A stretch of 52,003 bases of DNA from NCBI RefSeq assembly GCF_000967495.1, contig NZ_JXXU01000042.1, forward strand, positions 1-52,003, read 5' to 3'. The position numbers and the translations under genes are program-made. This document shows positions 8,729 to 17,672 of this stretch, piece by piece (positions within the stretch are counted from its first letter, which is position 1; every line of letters starts with the position of its first letter). The DNA comes from Vibrio neptunius. Its GTDB lineage: Bacteria > Pseudomonadota > Gammaproteobacteria > Enterobacterales > Vibrionaceae. The notes beneath the pieces are model-generated. The model ran no database searches, had not been told where the DNA came from, and worked only from the letters and a program-made list of their open reading frames with translations.

Positions 8729-9571
8729 TTGAAACAAAGAATTATAACCGCGCTTATCCTTGCTCCGATAGTGATACTTGGTATTTTTGAGTTATCTCTG
8801 CCCTTATTCATGGTTGCCATAGCGATCGTTACTGCTATCGGCTTTTGGGAATGGACTCAATTTGTTGAGTGTAAAACGCGTGTTACAGCACTAATGCCAA
8901 GTATCGTCGTGAGTGCGGCAATGCTGGGTTTCATTCCATTTGATGCCCTCAGCTTAGGTACAGTAACGGACAGCCATTTAGCTGTTCTCTTGGTTGGCGG
9001 GTTATGGTGGATTACATCCAGTTGTCTAGCGATTACTTACCCGACTTCAGCCAAATTTTGGCAAAACTCGAACTTACTTCGCCACTTGTTTGGTATCTTG
9101 ACACTGCTTCCTTTCTTTTGGAGTGTATTATTGCTTCGCGCCGAGGGCATTAACCAAGATACTTACCATGGTGCAAAGTTGGTGCTGTTTGTCTGCTTCA
9201 TTGTTTGGTCTGCTGATAGCGGTGCTTACTTTGCGGGTAAAAGTTTTGGCAAACGAAAAATGGCACCGCATGTCAGTCCGAATAAAACCATTGAAGGGTT
9301 AGTTGGTGGCGTTATTGCTGCTATTATCGTCGGTTGGGCGACTGCTCACTGGTTTGAAATTGAGTTTAGCAGCCCAATTGCGATGATTATGATTACATTG
9401 GTGACTGTAGTGATTTCGGTGTTGGGTGATTTGGTTGAAAGTATGTTCAAGCGTGTTGCTGGCATTAAGGACAGTAGCAATATTATCCCAGGACACGGCG
9501 GTGTATTGGATCGTATTGACAGTTTGACCGCAGCATTTCCAGTATTTGCTCTTCTTTATTTCGTTTTCTAG
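8729..9571 (+). CDS. cdsA: Phosphatidate cytidylyltransferase (CDP-diacylglycerol synthase)
   Basis: Inner-membrane enzyme making CDP-diacylglycerol from phosphatidic acid and CTP, the branch point to phosphatidylethanolamine, phosphatidylglycerol and cardiolipin. 280 residues with multiple hydrophobic helices. The CDS signature runs near the C-terminus (about residues 238-263): SMFKR, then KDSSNIIPGHGGVLDRIDS, supplying the metal-binding aspartates. The start is TTG at 8729, preceded by AAAGGA; no ATG fits as well. It is separated from uppS by 11 bases. Confidence 0.95.
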   Translation: MKQRIITALILAPIVILGIFELSLPLFMVAIAIVTAIGFWEWTQFVECKTRVTALMPSIVVSAAMLGFIPFDALSLGTVTDSHLAVLLVGGLWWITSSCLAITYPTSAKFWQNSNLLRHLFGILTLLPFFWSVLLLRAEGINQDTYHGAKLVLFVCFIVWSADSGAYFAGKSFGKRKMAPHVSPNKTIEGLVGGVIAAIIVGWATAHWFEIEFSSPIAMIMITLVTVVISVLGDLVESMFKRVAGIKDSSNIIPGHGGVLDRIDSLTAAFPVFALLYFVF

Positions 9572-9575
9572 TTTT

Positions 9576-9596
9576 AGGCAGCCCTGAGTGCTGCCT
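9576..9596 (+). terminator. Hairpin between cdsA and ispC
   Basis: Stem AGGCAGC (9576-9582) / GCTGCCT (9590-9596), loop of seven, then GTTTAATTTTT. The T-tract is interrupted, so this is a weak terminator or attenuator at best. Confidence 0.4.
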
Positions 9597-9621
9597 GTTT
9601 AATTTTTACTGGTTTCTTACT

Positions 9622-10830
9622 ATGCGTAAGCTCACAATATTAGGTGCAACTGGCTCGATTGGCGATAGCACTTTTAAAGTTATTGAACAAAACCCTAAGC
9701 AGTTCTCAGTTGTCGCTCTTGCTGCGGGTAATAACGTTGATAAAATGCGCCAACTGTGTCAAAAGTGGCAACCTAAATATGCTGTCATGGCGAGTGATAA
9801 TGCGGCTATGAAGCTTAAAAGCCAATTGCAACAACTCAAGCTTTCGACAGAAGTATTGGCAGGACAAGAGGCGATGAGTCACGTTGCATCGCTTGATGAA
9901 GTCGACACTGTTATGGCTGCGATTGTGGGTGCTGCAGGCTTGTTACCGACAATGGCTGCAGTCCAGGCTGGTAAGAGAGTATTGTTGGCGAATAAAGAAG
10001 CATTAGTCATGTCAGGACAATTGTTTATTGATGCCGTGAAAACTCATAGTGCAGAACTGATGCCAGTAGATAGTGAGCATAACGCTATCTTTCAATGCTT
10101 ACCTGAATCTATTCAAACCAGCCTTGGTGACTGCAATATAGAAGATCATGGTATTCAGCACATTTTGTTGACAGGATCTGGTGGTCCTTTCAGGTACAGC
10201 GATATTAGTGCTTTATCTGCCGTAACACCTGAGCAGGCAGTCGCGCACCCTAATTGGTCTATGGGGCCGAAAATTTCAGTTGACTCAGCTACCATGATGA
10301 ACAAGGGGTTAGAGTACATTGAGGCGAAGTGGTTATTTAGCACCCGTCGCGAACAGCTTAAGGTTTTAATCCATCCGCAGTCTGTGATTCATTCGATGGT
10401 GCAATATAAAGATGGTTCTTTGCTAGCACAAATGGGTCAGCCAGATATGGCAACACCTATTGCTTTAACTCTGTCTTATCCTGAACGTGTTTCTGCTGGA
10501 GTCCCTGCTTTGGATTTCACTAAACTTGCAGAACTGACCTTTCTAGAGCCCGATTTCAGTCGTTACCCCTGCTTAAAGCTAGCAATAGATGCTTGTTATG
10601 AGGGGCAGCACGCGACAACTGCACTTAATGCGGCAAATGAAGTTGCGGTTGAATCATTTCTGTCCGGTCAGTTAGCCTTTACTGATATCGCTGTTGTCAA
10701 TGAACGAGTTTCTAACTTGGTATGCGCTAAGAGTAGCCAATCTGATTGTGATAGCTTGGAAAGCATCTTAGAGCTGGATAAAATGGCCCGAGCATTGGCC
10801 GTCGAAATCATTGAAGAGCGTGCATTATGA
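9622..10830 (+). CDS. ispC: 1-deoxy-D-xylulose 5-phosphate reductoisomerase
   Basis: Committed step of the non-mevalonate isoprenoid pathway: DXP plus NADPH gives 2-C-methyl-D-erythritol 4-phosphate. 402 residues. The NADPH-binding LGATGSIG is at 7-14, and metal and substrate contacts lie in PVDSEHNAIFQCL and the later MNKGLEYIEAKWLF. It supplies isoprenoid precursors to the same pathway as uppS two genes upstream. Its stop overlaps the rseP start by four bases (ATGA), implying translational coupling. In E. coli ispC lies before uppS instead. Confidence 0.96.
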   Translation: MRKLTILGATGSIGDSTFKVIEQNPKQFSVVALAAGNNVDKMRQLCQKWQPKYAVMASDNAAMKLKSQLQQLKLSTEVLAGQEAMSHVASLDEVDTVMAAIVGAAGLLPTMAAVQAGKRVLLANKEALVMSGQLFIDAVKTHSAELMPVDSEHNAIFQCLPESIQTSLGDCNIEDHGIQHILLTGSGGPFRYSDISALSAVTPEQAVAHPNWSMGPKISVDSATMMNKGLEYIEAKWLFSTRREQLKVLIHPQSVIHSMVQYKDGSLLAQMGQPDMATPIALTLSYPERVSAGVPALDFTKLAELTFLEPDFSRYPCLKLAIDACYEGQHATTALNAANEVAVESFLSGQLAFTDIAVVNERVSNLVCAKSSQSDCDSLESILELDKMARALAVEIIEERAL

Positions 10831-12185
10831 CCGGAATATTGTGGAATTTCGCATCATTTATTATCGCATTAGGAATTTTAGTTGCGGTGCATGAATATGG
10901 CCACTTCTGGGTCGCTCGCCGTTGTGGTGTCAAAGTCGAAAAATTCTCGATTGGTTTTGGTAAATCAATCTGGAGCAAAATAGGTAAAGACGGCACTGAA
11001 TACAGTATTTCAATCATCCCATTAGGTGGCTACGTCAAGATGCTTGACGGACGCGTGGATGAAGTGCCTCAAGAGCAGAAAAAGCATGCTTTTGATACAC
11101 AACCTTTATGGAAGCGAACTTCGATAGTAGCGGCAGGACCTGCATTTAACTTTTTGTTTGCCGTATTTGCCTACTGGCTAGTTTTTATGATCGGCGTACC
11201 GGCTGTTAAGCCTGTTGTAGGGCAGGTTGAAGCGCACTCTATCGCTGCCAATGCAGGTTTAGAGGCTGGCATGGAACTAAAAGCGGTCTCTGGCGTCAAA
11301 ACACCGGATTGGGAATCAGTCAATATGGGGTTAATTGCTCATATTGGCGACGATAAACTAACCATGACAGTCGCGCCGGCCAATGATATTGGCATTGAAG
11401 AAGTGAAGACGCTTGATTTAACTTCTTGGAACTTTGATCCTGAAGTTGAGTCTGCTATGTCAGCACTTGGCTTCAAGCCTTTTACTCCTGCAATCTCGAC
11501 GACATTGATGACGATTTCAGAGGGCGGGGCGGGTGAAGCGGCCGGTTTACAAGCTGGGGATGTACTCATTGCGGCCGATGATGAACCTCTTACCAATTGG
11601 CAACAAGTGGTTGAGCTGATTCAAGGTCATCCAAATCAAGCCATTGATTTGCAAATCGAGCGTTCTGGGGCGTTGATCAATCTAACGTTAACCCCTGACA
11701 GCCGTGAGCTAGCGAATAAGCGAACGATAGGATTTGCAGGAATCGTACCTGAAGTCGCAGAGTGGCCAGAAAGCTATCGCTTCGAGCTTCAGTTTGGTGT
11801 AATTGAATCAGTCAGTAAAGCGATTGATAAAACTGGACAAATTATTGATCTAACAATCAGCATGTTGAAAAAGCTGATTGTTGGAGATGTTGGATTAAAC
11901 AACTTAAGTGGGCCTATTTCGATAGCAAAAGGAGCTGGAACGACTGCCGATTATGGATTGGTGTACTTTCTTGGTTTTCTCGCGTTGATCAGTGTTAACT
12001 TAGGTATCATTAACCTTGTGCCATTACCTATGTTGGATGGCGGACACTTATTGTTTTTTGCTATCGAGGCAGTGATCAGACGCCCTGTGCCTGAACGCAT
12101 TCAGGAAATAGGGTACCGCATCGGCGGGGCAGTTATTTTCTCTCTGATGGCAGTGGCGATATTTAATGATTTTGCTCGTCTGTAG
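10827..12185 (+). CDS. rseP: Site-2 protease RseP
   Basis: Inner-membrane zinc protease that makes the second cut in anti-sigma factor RseA, releasing sigma-E, and clears signal-peptide remnants. 452 residues. Zinc motif HEYGH is at 22-26 in the first membrane helix and the third ligand is Asp404 in PMLDGGH. Two periplasmic PDZ domains lie between (around 120-200 and 220-310, the second with GEAAGLQAGDVLIAADDEPL). Transmembrane helices are at both ends. It overlaps ispC by four bases and stands 38 bases before bamA, itself a sigma-E-linked outer-membrane gene. Confidence 0.96.
   Translation: MTGILWNFASFIIALGILVAVHEYGHFWVARRCGVKVEKFSIGFGKSIWSKIGKDGTEYSISIIPLGGYVKMLDGRVDEVPQEQKKHAFDTQPLWKRTSIVAAGPAFNFLFAVFAYWLVFMIGVPAVKPVVGQVEAHSIAANAGLEAGMELKAVSGVKTPDWESVNMGLIAHIGDDKLTMTVAPANDIGIEEVKTLDLTSWNFDPEVESAMSALGFKPFTPAISTTLMTISEGGAGEAAGLQAGDVLIAADDEPLTNWQQVVELIQGHPNQAIDLQIERSGALINLTLTPDSRELANKRTIGFAGIVPEVAEWPESYRFELQFGVIESVSKAIDKTGQIIDLTISMLKKLIVGDVGLNNLSGPISIAKGAGTTADYGLVYFLGFLALISVNLGIINLVPLPMLDGGHLLFFAIEAVIRRPVPERIQEIGYRIGGAVIFSLMAVAIFNDFARL
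11428..11455 (+). promoter_or_regulatory. Possible sigma-E promoter inside rseP
   Basis: GGAACTT (11428-11434), 16 bases, then TCTGC (11451-11455). The -35 matches the sigma-E consensus and the -10 is one base off TCTGA. It would drive bamA-skp-lpxD from within rseP, about 770 bases upstream. Chance occurrence cannot be excluded. Confidence 0.25.
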
Positions 12186-12223
12186 CTGGGCAAAGGTTGT
12201 AGTAAGGAATAACTAAAACAAAT

Positions 12224-14629
12224 ATGGCGATGAAAAAAATTCTGTTTGCAACGCTACTGGCAACAAGCGTTGTTGCAAACGGTGCCGAAAACTTTGTTGT
12301 TGAAGACATTCAAATTGATGGGTTGCAGCGCGTTGCGCTGGGAGCTGCATTACTTAAGATGCCAGTGCGCATTGGTGATACGGTTGATAGCCAAGATGTG
12401 TCGGATATTATTAAAGCTTTGTATGCATCTGGCAATTTTGAAGATATCAAAGTCTTGCGTGACGGTAACCAGCTATTGGTTCAGGTTAAAGAGCGACCAA
12501 CGATTGCGAATATTTCGTTTTCTGGCAACAAGGCCATTAAAGAAGAGCAATTACAGCAAAACCTTGACGCATCGGGTATTCGAGTGGGTGAGGCTTTGGA
12601 CCGCACCACGCTGTCAAACATCGAAAAAGGGCTGGAAGATTTCTACTATAGTGTTGGTAAGTACAACGCAACTGTAAAAGCAGTCGTAACCCCTCTTCCT
12701 CGCAATCGTTCTGACTTGAAATTCGTCTTCTCTGAGGGTGTGTCAGCAAAAATCCAACAAATCAATTTTATCGGTAACAAAGTCTTTACTGATGATGAGT
12801 TGTTGAGTCGCTTCAATCTTAATGTCGACGTCGCTTGGTGGAATTTTCTTTCTGATGATAAATATCAGAAACAAGTCTTAGCGGGAGACATTGAAGCGCT
12901 TAAGTCGTACTACTTGGACCGTGGTTATCTCAAATTTAAAGTGGACTCTACACAAGTTTCGATTTCTCCGGATAAGAAAGGTGTGTATATCACCTTGGCA
13001 GTTGACGAAGGGCTTCCGTACAGTGTTAAAGATGTCAAATTTCGCGGTGAGTTGATTGGCAAAGAAGCCGAATTTGAAGCTTTGGTTCCGTTTGAAGACG
13101 GTGATGTTTACAACGGTTCTCAAGTCACAAGCTTGGAAGAAGGCGTTAAACGAGTTCTGGGGGAAGCTGGTTACGCTTATCCTCAAGTGCGTACTATTCC
13201 TGAATTTGATGACGAAACTCAGCAAGTATCTTTAGTCGTAAACGTTGAAGCGGGTAAACGTATCTATGTACGCGATATTCGCTTTGTTGGCAATAATGCT
13301 ACTAAAGATGAAGTGCTGCGCCGGGAAATGCGTCAAATGGAGGGCAGTTGGCTCAACTCTAAATCAATTGAAACAGGTAAAAAACGTCTCAATCGCCTTG
13401 GTTATTTTGAAACTGTCGACGTTCAGACTGTACGTGTGCCAGGTAGTGAAGACCAAGTTGATCTTGTTTACAATGTTAAAGAAGCCAACTCGGGTAGCGT
13501 CAACTTTGGTATCGGCTATGGTACTGAATCAGGTGTGAGCTTCCAGGTTGGTTTGCAACAAGATAACTTCCTAGGCTCAGGCAATCGCGTTGGTGTCAGT
13601 GCAATGATGAATGACTACCAAAAGAATGTCAGCCTTGATTATCGAGACCCATACTGGAACCTAGATGGTGTTAGCTTAGGTGGTAAGGTGTTCTACAACA
13701 CGTTTGAAGCATCTGAAGCGGGCATTGTTGACTATACCAATGAAAGTTATGGTACTAGCCTGACATGGGGGTTCCCAGTCAACGAATTAAATAACATCGA
13801 ATTTGGCATTGGTTATACGCACAATAAGATCGGTAATGTCCCTAACTATGATCAGGCACAATTGTTTGCCCAAAGTATTGGCCAACCTGAAGGTGATATT
13901 GTAACCAATGATTTTGACCTGAATGTTTCGTGGACTCGAAACAATCTAAACCGAGGCTTTTTCCCGACGGCGGGGAACTATCAGCGAGCGTCTGCTAAAG
14001 CAACGATCCCGAGTTCTGATGCACAGTACTTTAAGCTTCAATATGAAGTACGACAGTATGTTCCAATTACTAAAAAGCATGAATTTACATTATTGATGCG
14101 CGGTCGTTTGGGCTACGGAAATGGTTACGGTAAAACGGATGGTAACGACAATCTATACCCATTCTACGAAAACTATTATGCGGGTGGTTTCACCTCATTA
14201 CGTGGTTTCCGTTCTAACTCAGCCGGTCCAAAAGCAGTGTATACAACCAACAGTGGAAGCTGCGGAAATAATGGCTGTGTGAGTGCAACCGATGACTCTG
14301 TGGGTGGTAATGCGATTGCTCTGGCGAGTATGGAGTTAATTGTACCGACTCCATTCGCTTCAGATGAAGCACGTAGCCAGATCCGAACCAGCCTATTTGT
14401 CGATGCCGCGAGTGTGTGGGATACAGAGTTTAATTACAACTCAGCTTACCAAGGTACTCGATACTACGAGGATTACTCGGATCCAACCAACTATCGTGCG
14501 TCCTACGGTGCTGCTCTACAGTGGATGTCGCCAATGGGGCCTTTGGTGTTCTCAATTGCCAAACCAATTGAAATTTATGAAGGTGATGACGAAGAATTCT
14601 TCACTTTCACAATCGGCAGAACCTTCTAA
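12224..14629 (+). CDS. bamA: Outer membrane protein assembly factor BamA
   Basis: Core of the BAM complex, an Omp85-family barrel that inserts beta-barrel proteins into the outer membrane. 801 residues. A signal peptide runs to about residue 21 (ending VVANGA), followed by five POTRA repeats (about 25-420) and a 16-strand barrel with the conserved lid-loop RGF near residue 660 (TSLRGFRSN) and a C-terminal aromatic signal ending FTIGRTF. Starts at 12224 and 12230 differ by two residues; I keep the first. It is followed by its periplasmic chaperone skp, 21 bases on. Confidence 0.97.
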   Translation: MAMKKILFATLLATSVVANGAENFVVEDIQIDGLQRVALGAALLKMPVRIGDTVDSQDVSDIIKALYASGNFEDIKVLRDGNQLLVQVKERPTIANISFSGNKAIKEEQLQQNLDASGIRVGEALDRTTLSNIEKGLEDFYYSVGKYNATVKAVVTPLPRNRSDLKFVFSEGVSAKIQQINFIGNKVFTDDELLSRFNLNVDVAWWNFLSDDKYQKQVLAGDIEALKSYYLDRGYLKFKVDSTQVSISPDKKGVYITLAVDEGLPYSVKDVKFRGELIGKEAEFEALVPFEDGDVYNGSQVTSLEEGVKRVLGEAGYAYPQVRTIPEFDDETQQVSLVVNVEAGKRIYVRDIRFVGNNATKDEVLRREMRQMEGSWLNSKSIETGKKRLNRLGYFETVDVQTVRVPGSEDQVDLVYNVKEANSGSVNFGIGYGTESGVSFQVGLQQDNFLGSGNRVGVSAMMNDYQKNVSLDYRDPYWNLDGVSLGGKVFYNTFEASEAGIVDYTNESYGTSLTWGFPVNELNNIEFGIGYTHNKIGNVPNYDQAQLFAQSIGQPEGDIVTNDFDLNVSWTRNNLNRGFFPTAGNYQRASAKATIPSSDAQYFKLQYEVRQYVPITKKHEFTLLMRGRLGYGNGYGKTDGNDNLYPFYENYYAGGFTSLRGFRSNSAGPKAVYTTNSGSCGNNGCVSATDDSVGGNAIALASMELIVPTPFASDEARSQIRTSLFVDAASVWDTEFNYNSAYQGTRYYEDYSDPTNYRASYGAALQWMSPMGPLVFSIAKPIEIYEGDDEEFFTFTIGRTF

Positions 14630-14650
14630 ATATTTACAGAGGAAAATACA

Positions 14651-15160
14651 GTGAACAAAATGATTAAAGCGGCTGGTCTTAGCCTTGTTGTAATGTCGTC
14701 TTCATTCTTTGCTAATGCAGCAGAAGCGGCGCAAAAAATTGGCTATATCAATACAGCTCAAGTTTTCCAAGCACTTCCTCAACGCGAAGTCGTACTGCAA
14801 AAAATGCAGGAAGAGTTCAAAGATAAAGCGGGTGAGCTAAAATCTATTCAGGCTGAAGCTAAAACAAAAATTGAAAAGTTGCAACGCGATGGCGAGTTAC
14901 TAGGACCAGAAGAAGTTGAAAAGCTACGTGTTGAAGTTGCTCAGCTTGATAGCAAATACAAAATCAAAGCTCAGGCCCTAGAAAAAGCTTCAGCTCGTCG
15001 CGAAGCGCAAGAAAAACAGAAACTGTTCAAAGTAATTCAGGAAGCGGTAAAGAAAGTCGCTGAAAAAGAAGGCTATGACATGATTGTTGATATTCAGACC
15101 ATGCAATACGGTAAGCCAGAATACAACATCTCTGAACAAGTTATTAACTCACTGAAATAA
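14651..15160 (+). CDS. skp: Periplasmic chaperone Skp (OmpH)
   Basis: Trimeric jellyfish-shaped chaperone that carries unfolded outer-membrane proteins to BamA. 169 residues. The signal peptide ends SSFFANA (about residue 24), the short beta core contains KIGYINTAQVFQALPQ, and a long charged coiled coil (about 55-135) forms the tentacles. The start is GTG at 14651 behind AGAGGAAA. It sits between bamA and lpxD, the standard order. Confidence 0.95.
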   Translation: MNKMIKAAGLSLVVMSSSFFANAAEAAQKIGYINTAQVFQALPQREVVLQKMQEEFKDKAGELKSIQAEAKTKIEKLQRDGELLGPEEVEKLRVEVAQLDSKYKIKAQALEKASARREAQEKQKLFKVIQEAVKKVAEKEGYDMIVDIQTMQYGKPEYNISEQVINSLK

Positions 15161-15166
15161 TTGGCT

Positions 15167-16198
15167 ATGACAGCAATCACACTAGCCGAACTGGCTTCAA
15201 TTACTGGCGGGGAATTACATGGTGACGCCGATGCAGTCGTAACCATGGTAGCGCCTATGGACAGAGCGAAGGAAGGTCATGTGACCTTCTTATCTAATCC
15301 TAAATACGCTAAGCATCTTGGTGACTGTCAGGCGACTGTCATTATGGTCAAGGAAGCGCAGCGAGAGTTGTGCGCTGGTCATGTGCTGGTAGTTGACGAT
15401 CCTTACATCGCTTTTGCCAAAGTGACACAAGCTTTGGACACCACGCCGCTCCCAGCCTATGAAATAGCGCCATCTGCGGTGATCTCTGATAATGTTCAGC
15501 TTGGCAACAATGTTTCTATTGGCGCTAACGCCGTGATTGAGTCGGGTGTTCAATTAGCTGACAACGTTGTGATTGGCGCTGGCTGCTTTATCGGTAAAAA
15601 TGCCCAAATTGGTGCAAATACCAAATTGTGGTCCAATATCAGTATCTATCATGATGTAATGATTGGTTCTGATTGCCTTATCCAAGCGAACACAGTGATT
15701 GGCGCTGACGGATTTGGGTATGCGAATGACAAAGGTGAGTGGGTTAAAATCCCTCAACTGGGTACGGTGCGCATTGGCAATCGTGTTGAAATTGGCGCTT
15801 GTACAACGATAGATCGGGGTGCTTTAGACGATACTGTGATTGAAGACAATGTGATCATCGACAACCAAATGCAGATTGCTCATAACGTACACATCGGATA
15901 TGGTTCAGCTCTAGCTGGTGGTACGATTATTGCCGGCAGCACTACAATCGGCAAATACTGTATTATTGGTGGTGGTACTGTTATCAATGGCCATATCGAA
16001 ATTGCCGATGGCGTTACTATTACCGGTATGGGAATGGTCATGCGCGGCATTAAAGAAAAGGGCATGTACTCTTCTGGCATCCCACTGCAGCCAAATAAAG
16101 AGTGGCGTAAGACCGCGACTCGTGTTCATCGAATTGATGAGATGAACAAGCGTCTTAAAGCGGTTGAAAAACTGCTGGAGCAGGGTGAAGACACTTAG
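15167..16198 (+). CDS. lpxD: UDP-3-O-acylglucosamine N-acyltransferase
   Basis: Third step of lipid A synthesis: transfers 3-hydroxyacyl from acyl carrier protein to the 2-amino group of UDP-3-O-acylglucosamine. 343 residues from the ATG. The N-terminal uridine-binding domain contains VTFLSNPKYAKHL; the middle is a left-handed beta helix of hexapeptide repeats (about 100-290), with the catalytic-type His in MQIAHNVHIG; the C-terminus is a helical extension. A TTG at 15161, six bases earlier, is possible but I prefer ATG. A terminator follows, so fabZ is transcribed separately or by read-through. Confidence 0.95.
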   Translation: MTAITLAELASITGGELHGDADAVVTMVAPMDRAKEGHVTFLSNPKYAKHLGDCQATVIMVKEAQRELCAGHVLVVDDPYIAFAKVTQALDTTPLPAYEIAPSAVISDNVQLGNNVSIGANAVIESGVQLADNVVIGAGCFIGKNAQIGANTKLWSNISIYHDVMIGSDCLIQANTVIGADGFGYANDKGEWVKIPQLGTVRIGNRVEIGACTTIDRGALDDTVIEDNVIIDNQMQIAHNVHIGYGSALAGGTIIAGSTTIGKYCIIGGGTVINGHIEIADGVTITGMGMVMRGIKEKGMYSSGIPLQPNKEWRKTATRVHRIDEMNKRLKAVEKLLEQGEDT

Positions 16199-16211
16199 TC
16201 TGATTGTGAAT

Positions 16212-16242
16212 AAAAAGACTCGCGATGTGCGGGTCTTTTTTT
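16212..16242 (+). terminator. Intrinsic terminator after lpxD
   Basis: AAAAAGACTCGC (16212-16223) / GCGGGTCTTTTT (16229-16240), with one G-U pair, then more T. It lies 14 bases past the lpxD stop. Confidence 0.85.
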
Positions 16243-16287
16243 CTGACTGATTATGTGGACTCAATACAACAACATCGCAGTGCGTGC

Positions 16288-16316
16288 TTAGCATATTGAG
16301 ATGACTTGGGTATAAT
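16288..16316 (+). promoter_or_regulatory. Promoter for fabZ-lpxA
   Basis: Perfect -10 TATAAT (16311-16316), 17-base spacer, -35 TTAGCA (16288-16293, four of six). It lies just after the lpxD terminator and 35 bases before fabZ, consistent with an independent start for the second half of the lipid A cluster. Confidence 0.6.
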
Positions 16317-16350
16317 GCCCGCCAGTTAATTTAGCATTCAAGATAGGAAC

Positions 16351-16809
16351 ATGACTTTGACTACTGAAAACAAAACGATGAACATCACTGAGATCCAAGA
16401 ACTGTTACCCCATCGCTACCCATTTTTGCTTATCGATCGTGTTATCGATTTCCAAGAAGAAAAATACCTTAAGGCGATCAAAAACGTTTCAGTGAATGAG
16501 CCTCAGTTTACAGGTCATTTTCCTCAACTGCCGGTTTTTCCGGGTGTTCTTATCTTAGAAGCGATGGCTCAGGCTACGGGGCTTCTAGCATTTAAATCGT
16601 TTGGTGCGCCTTCTGACAACGAGCTCTACTATTTTGCAAGCGTTGACGGTGCGAAATTCCGCAAGCCAGTCACGCCAGGCGATCAACTGGTTATTGAAGT
16701 AGAATTCATTAAAGAGCGTCGTGGTATTGCAGCGTTTAACGGTGTTGCGAAAGTAGATGGCGACGTGGTGTGTTCTGCAGAGCTTAAGTGTGCTCGTCGA
16801 GAGTTTTGA
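16351..16809 (+). CDS. fabZ: (3R)-hydroxyacyl-ACP dehydratase FabZ
   Basis: Hot-dog-fold dehydratase of type II fatty-acid synthesis; it competes with LpxA for 3-hydroxymyristoyl-ACP and so balances phospholipid against lipid A. 152 residues from the ATG at 16351. The catalytic His56 (FTGHFP) and Glu70 (GVLILEAMAQ) are present. A second ATG at 16378 would give the shorter E. coli-like protein starting MNITEIQ, but the ribosome-binding AGG sits before the first. lpxA begins one base after the stop. Confidence 0.95.
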   Translation: MTLTTENKTMNITEIQELLPHRYPFLLIDRVIDFQEEKYLKAIKNVSVNEPQFTGHFPQLPVFPGVLILEAMAQATGLLAFKSFGAPSDNELYYFASVDGAKFRKPVTPGDQLVIEVEFIKERRGIAAFNGVAKVDGDVVCSAELKCARREF

Positions 16810-16810
16810 T

Positions 16811-17599
16811 ATGATTCATGAAACCGCTCAGGTGCATCCTTCTTCAGTGATTGAAGGAGATGTGAAAATTGCCGCTAACGTGACTGTTGGTCCTTTTACT
16901 TACATTTCAGGCAAAGTTGAAATTGGTGAAGGTACAGAAATTATGTCGCATGTGGTGATTAAAGGCCATACCACGATTGGTAGAGATAACCGTATTTTCC
17001 CGCATGCCGTGATTGGTGAAGAAAACCAAGATAAGAAGTATGGTGGGGAAGATACAACCGTCGTTATTGGCGACCGCAATGTGATTCGCGAAGCGGTGCA
17101 GATCCATCGTGGTACTGTTCAAGACAAAGCGACCACAGTCATTGGTGATGACAATTTACTGTGTGTGAATGCACACATTGCTCACGATGTGATTGTTGGC
17201 AACCATACTCACGTCGGCAACAATGCTATCTTAGGTGGGCATGTGACGGTTGAAGATCATGCTGGTGTGATGGCTTTATCTGCCATTCATCCCTTCTGTA
17301 AAGTAGGTGCATTTAGCTATATTGGTGGTTGTTCAGCGGTTGTAAAAGATGTGCCGCCATACGTGCTTGCTCAAGGTAACCATGCGACACCTTTTGGGTT
17401 AAATCTGGTGGGCTTGCAGCGTAATGGTTTTGAAAAGAGCGAATTGCGCGCATTACGCAACGCTTATAAAGAATTCTACCGAGCGGGTAAAACACAGGCA
17501 GAGGCCAAAGAAGTATTGTTAGAAATGGCGCAACAATGGCCATCCATAAAGCACTTTATTGATTTTGTAGAAAGTTCAGAGCGTGGCGTTATTCGCTAA
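16811..17599 (+). CDS. lpxA: UDP-N-acetylglucosamine acyltransferase
   Basis: First step of lipid A synthesis, O-acylation of UDP-GlcNAc from 3-hydroxyacyl-ACP. 262 residues, exactly the E. coli length. Left-handed beta helix of hexapeptide repeats from about 10 to 185, with catalytic His125 in AHIAHDVIVG, then a C-terminal helical domain. The start is the ATG at 16811 (MIHETAQVHPSS), one base past the fabZ stop, with the SD-like GAG inside the fabZ end. An in-frame upstream extension lies within fabZ and is rejected. Confidence 0.97.
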   Translation: MIHETAQVHPSSVIEGDVKIAANVTVGPFTYISGKVEIGEGTEIMSHVVIKGHTTIGRDNRIFPHAVIGEENQDKKYGGEDTTVVIGDRNVIREAVQIHRGTVQDKATTVIGDDNLLCVNAHIAHDVIVGNHTHVGNNAILGGHVTVEDHAGVMALSAIHPFCKVGAFSYIGGCSAVVKDVPPYVLAQGNHATPFGLNLVGLQRNGFEKSELRALRNAYKEFYRAGKTQAEAKEVLLEMAQQWPSIKHFIDFVESSERGVIR

Positions 17600-17623
17600 C
17601 TGTCACTGAACCCAAATTGAAAA

Positions 17624-17651
17624 GATCGCGGCCCTAGGTTGCGGTCTTTTT
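17624..17651 (+). terminator. Hairpin with T-run between lpxA and lpxB
   Basis: GATCGCGGC (17624-17632) / GTTGCGGTC (17638-17646), fully pairable with three G-U pairs, then five T. It lies 24 bases past lpxA and may attenuate lpxB-rnhB-dnaE. Confidence 0.65.
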
Positions 17652-17672
17652 GTGTTTTTGAGGTTAGGGATT

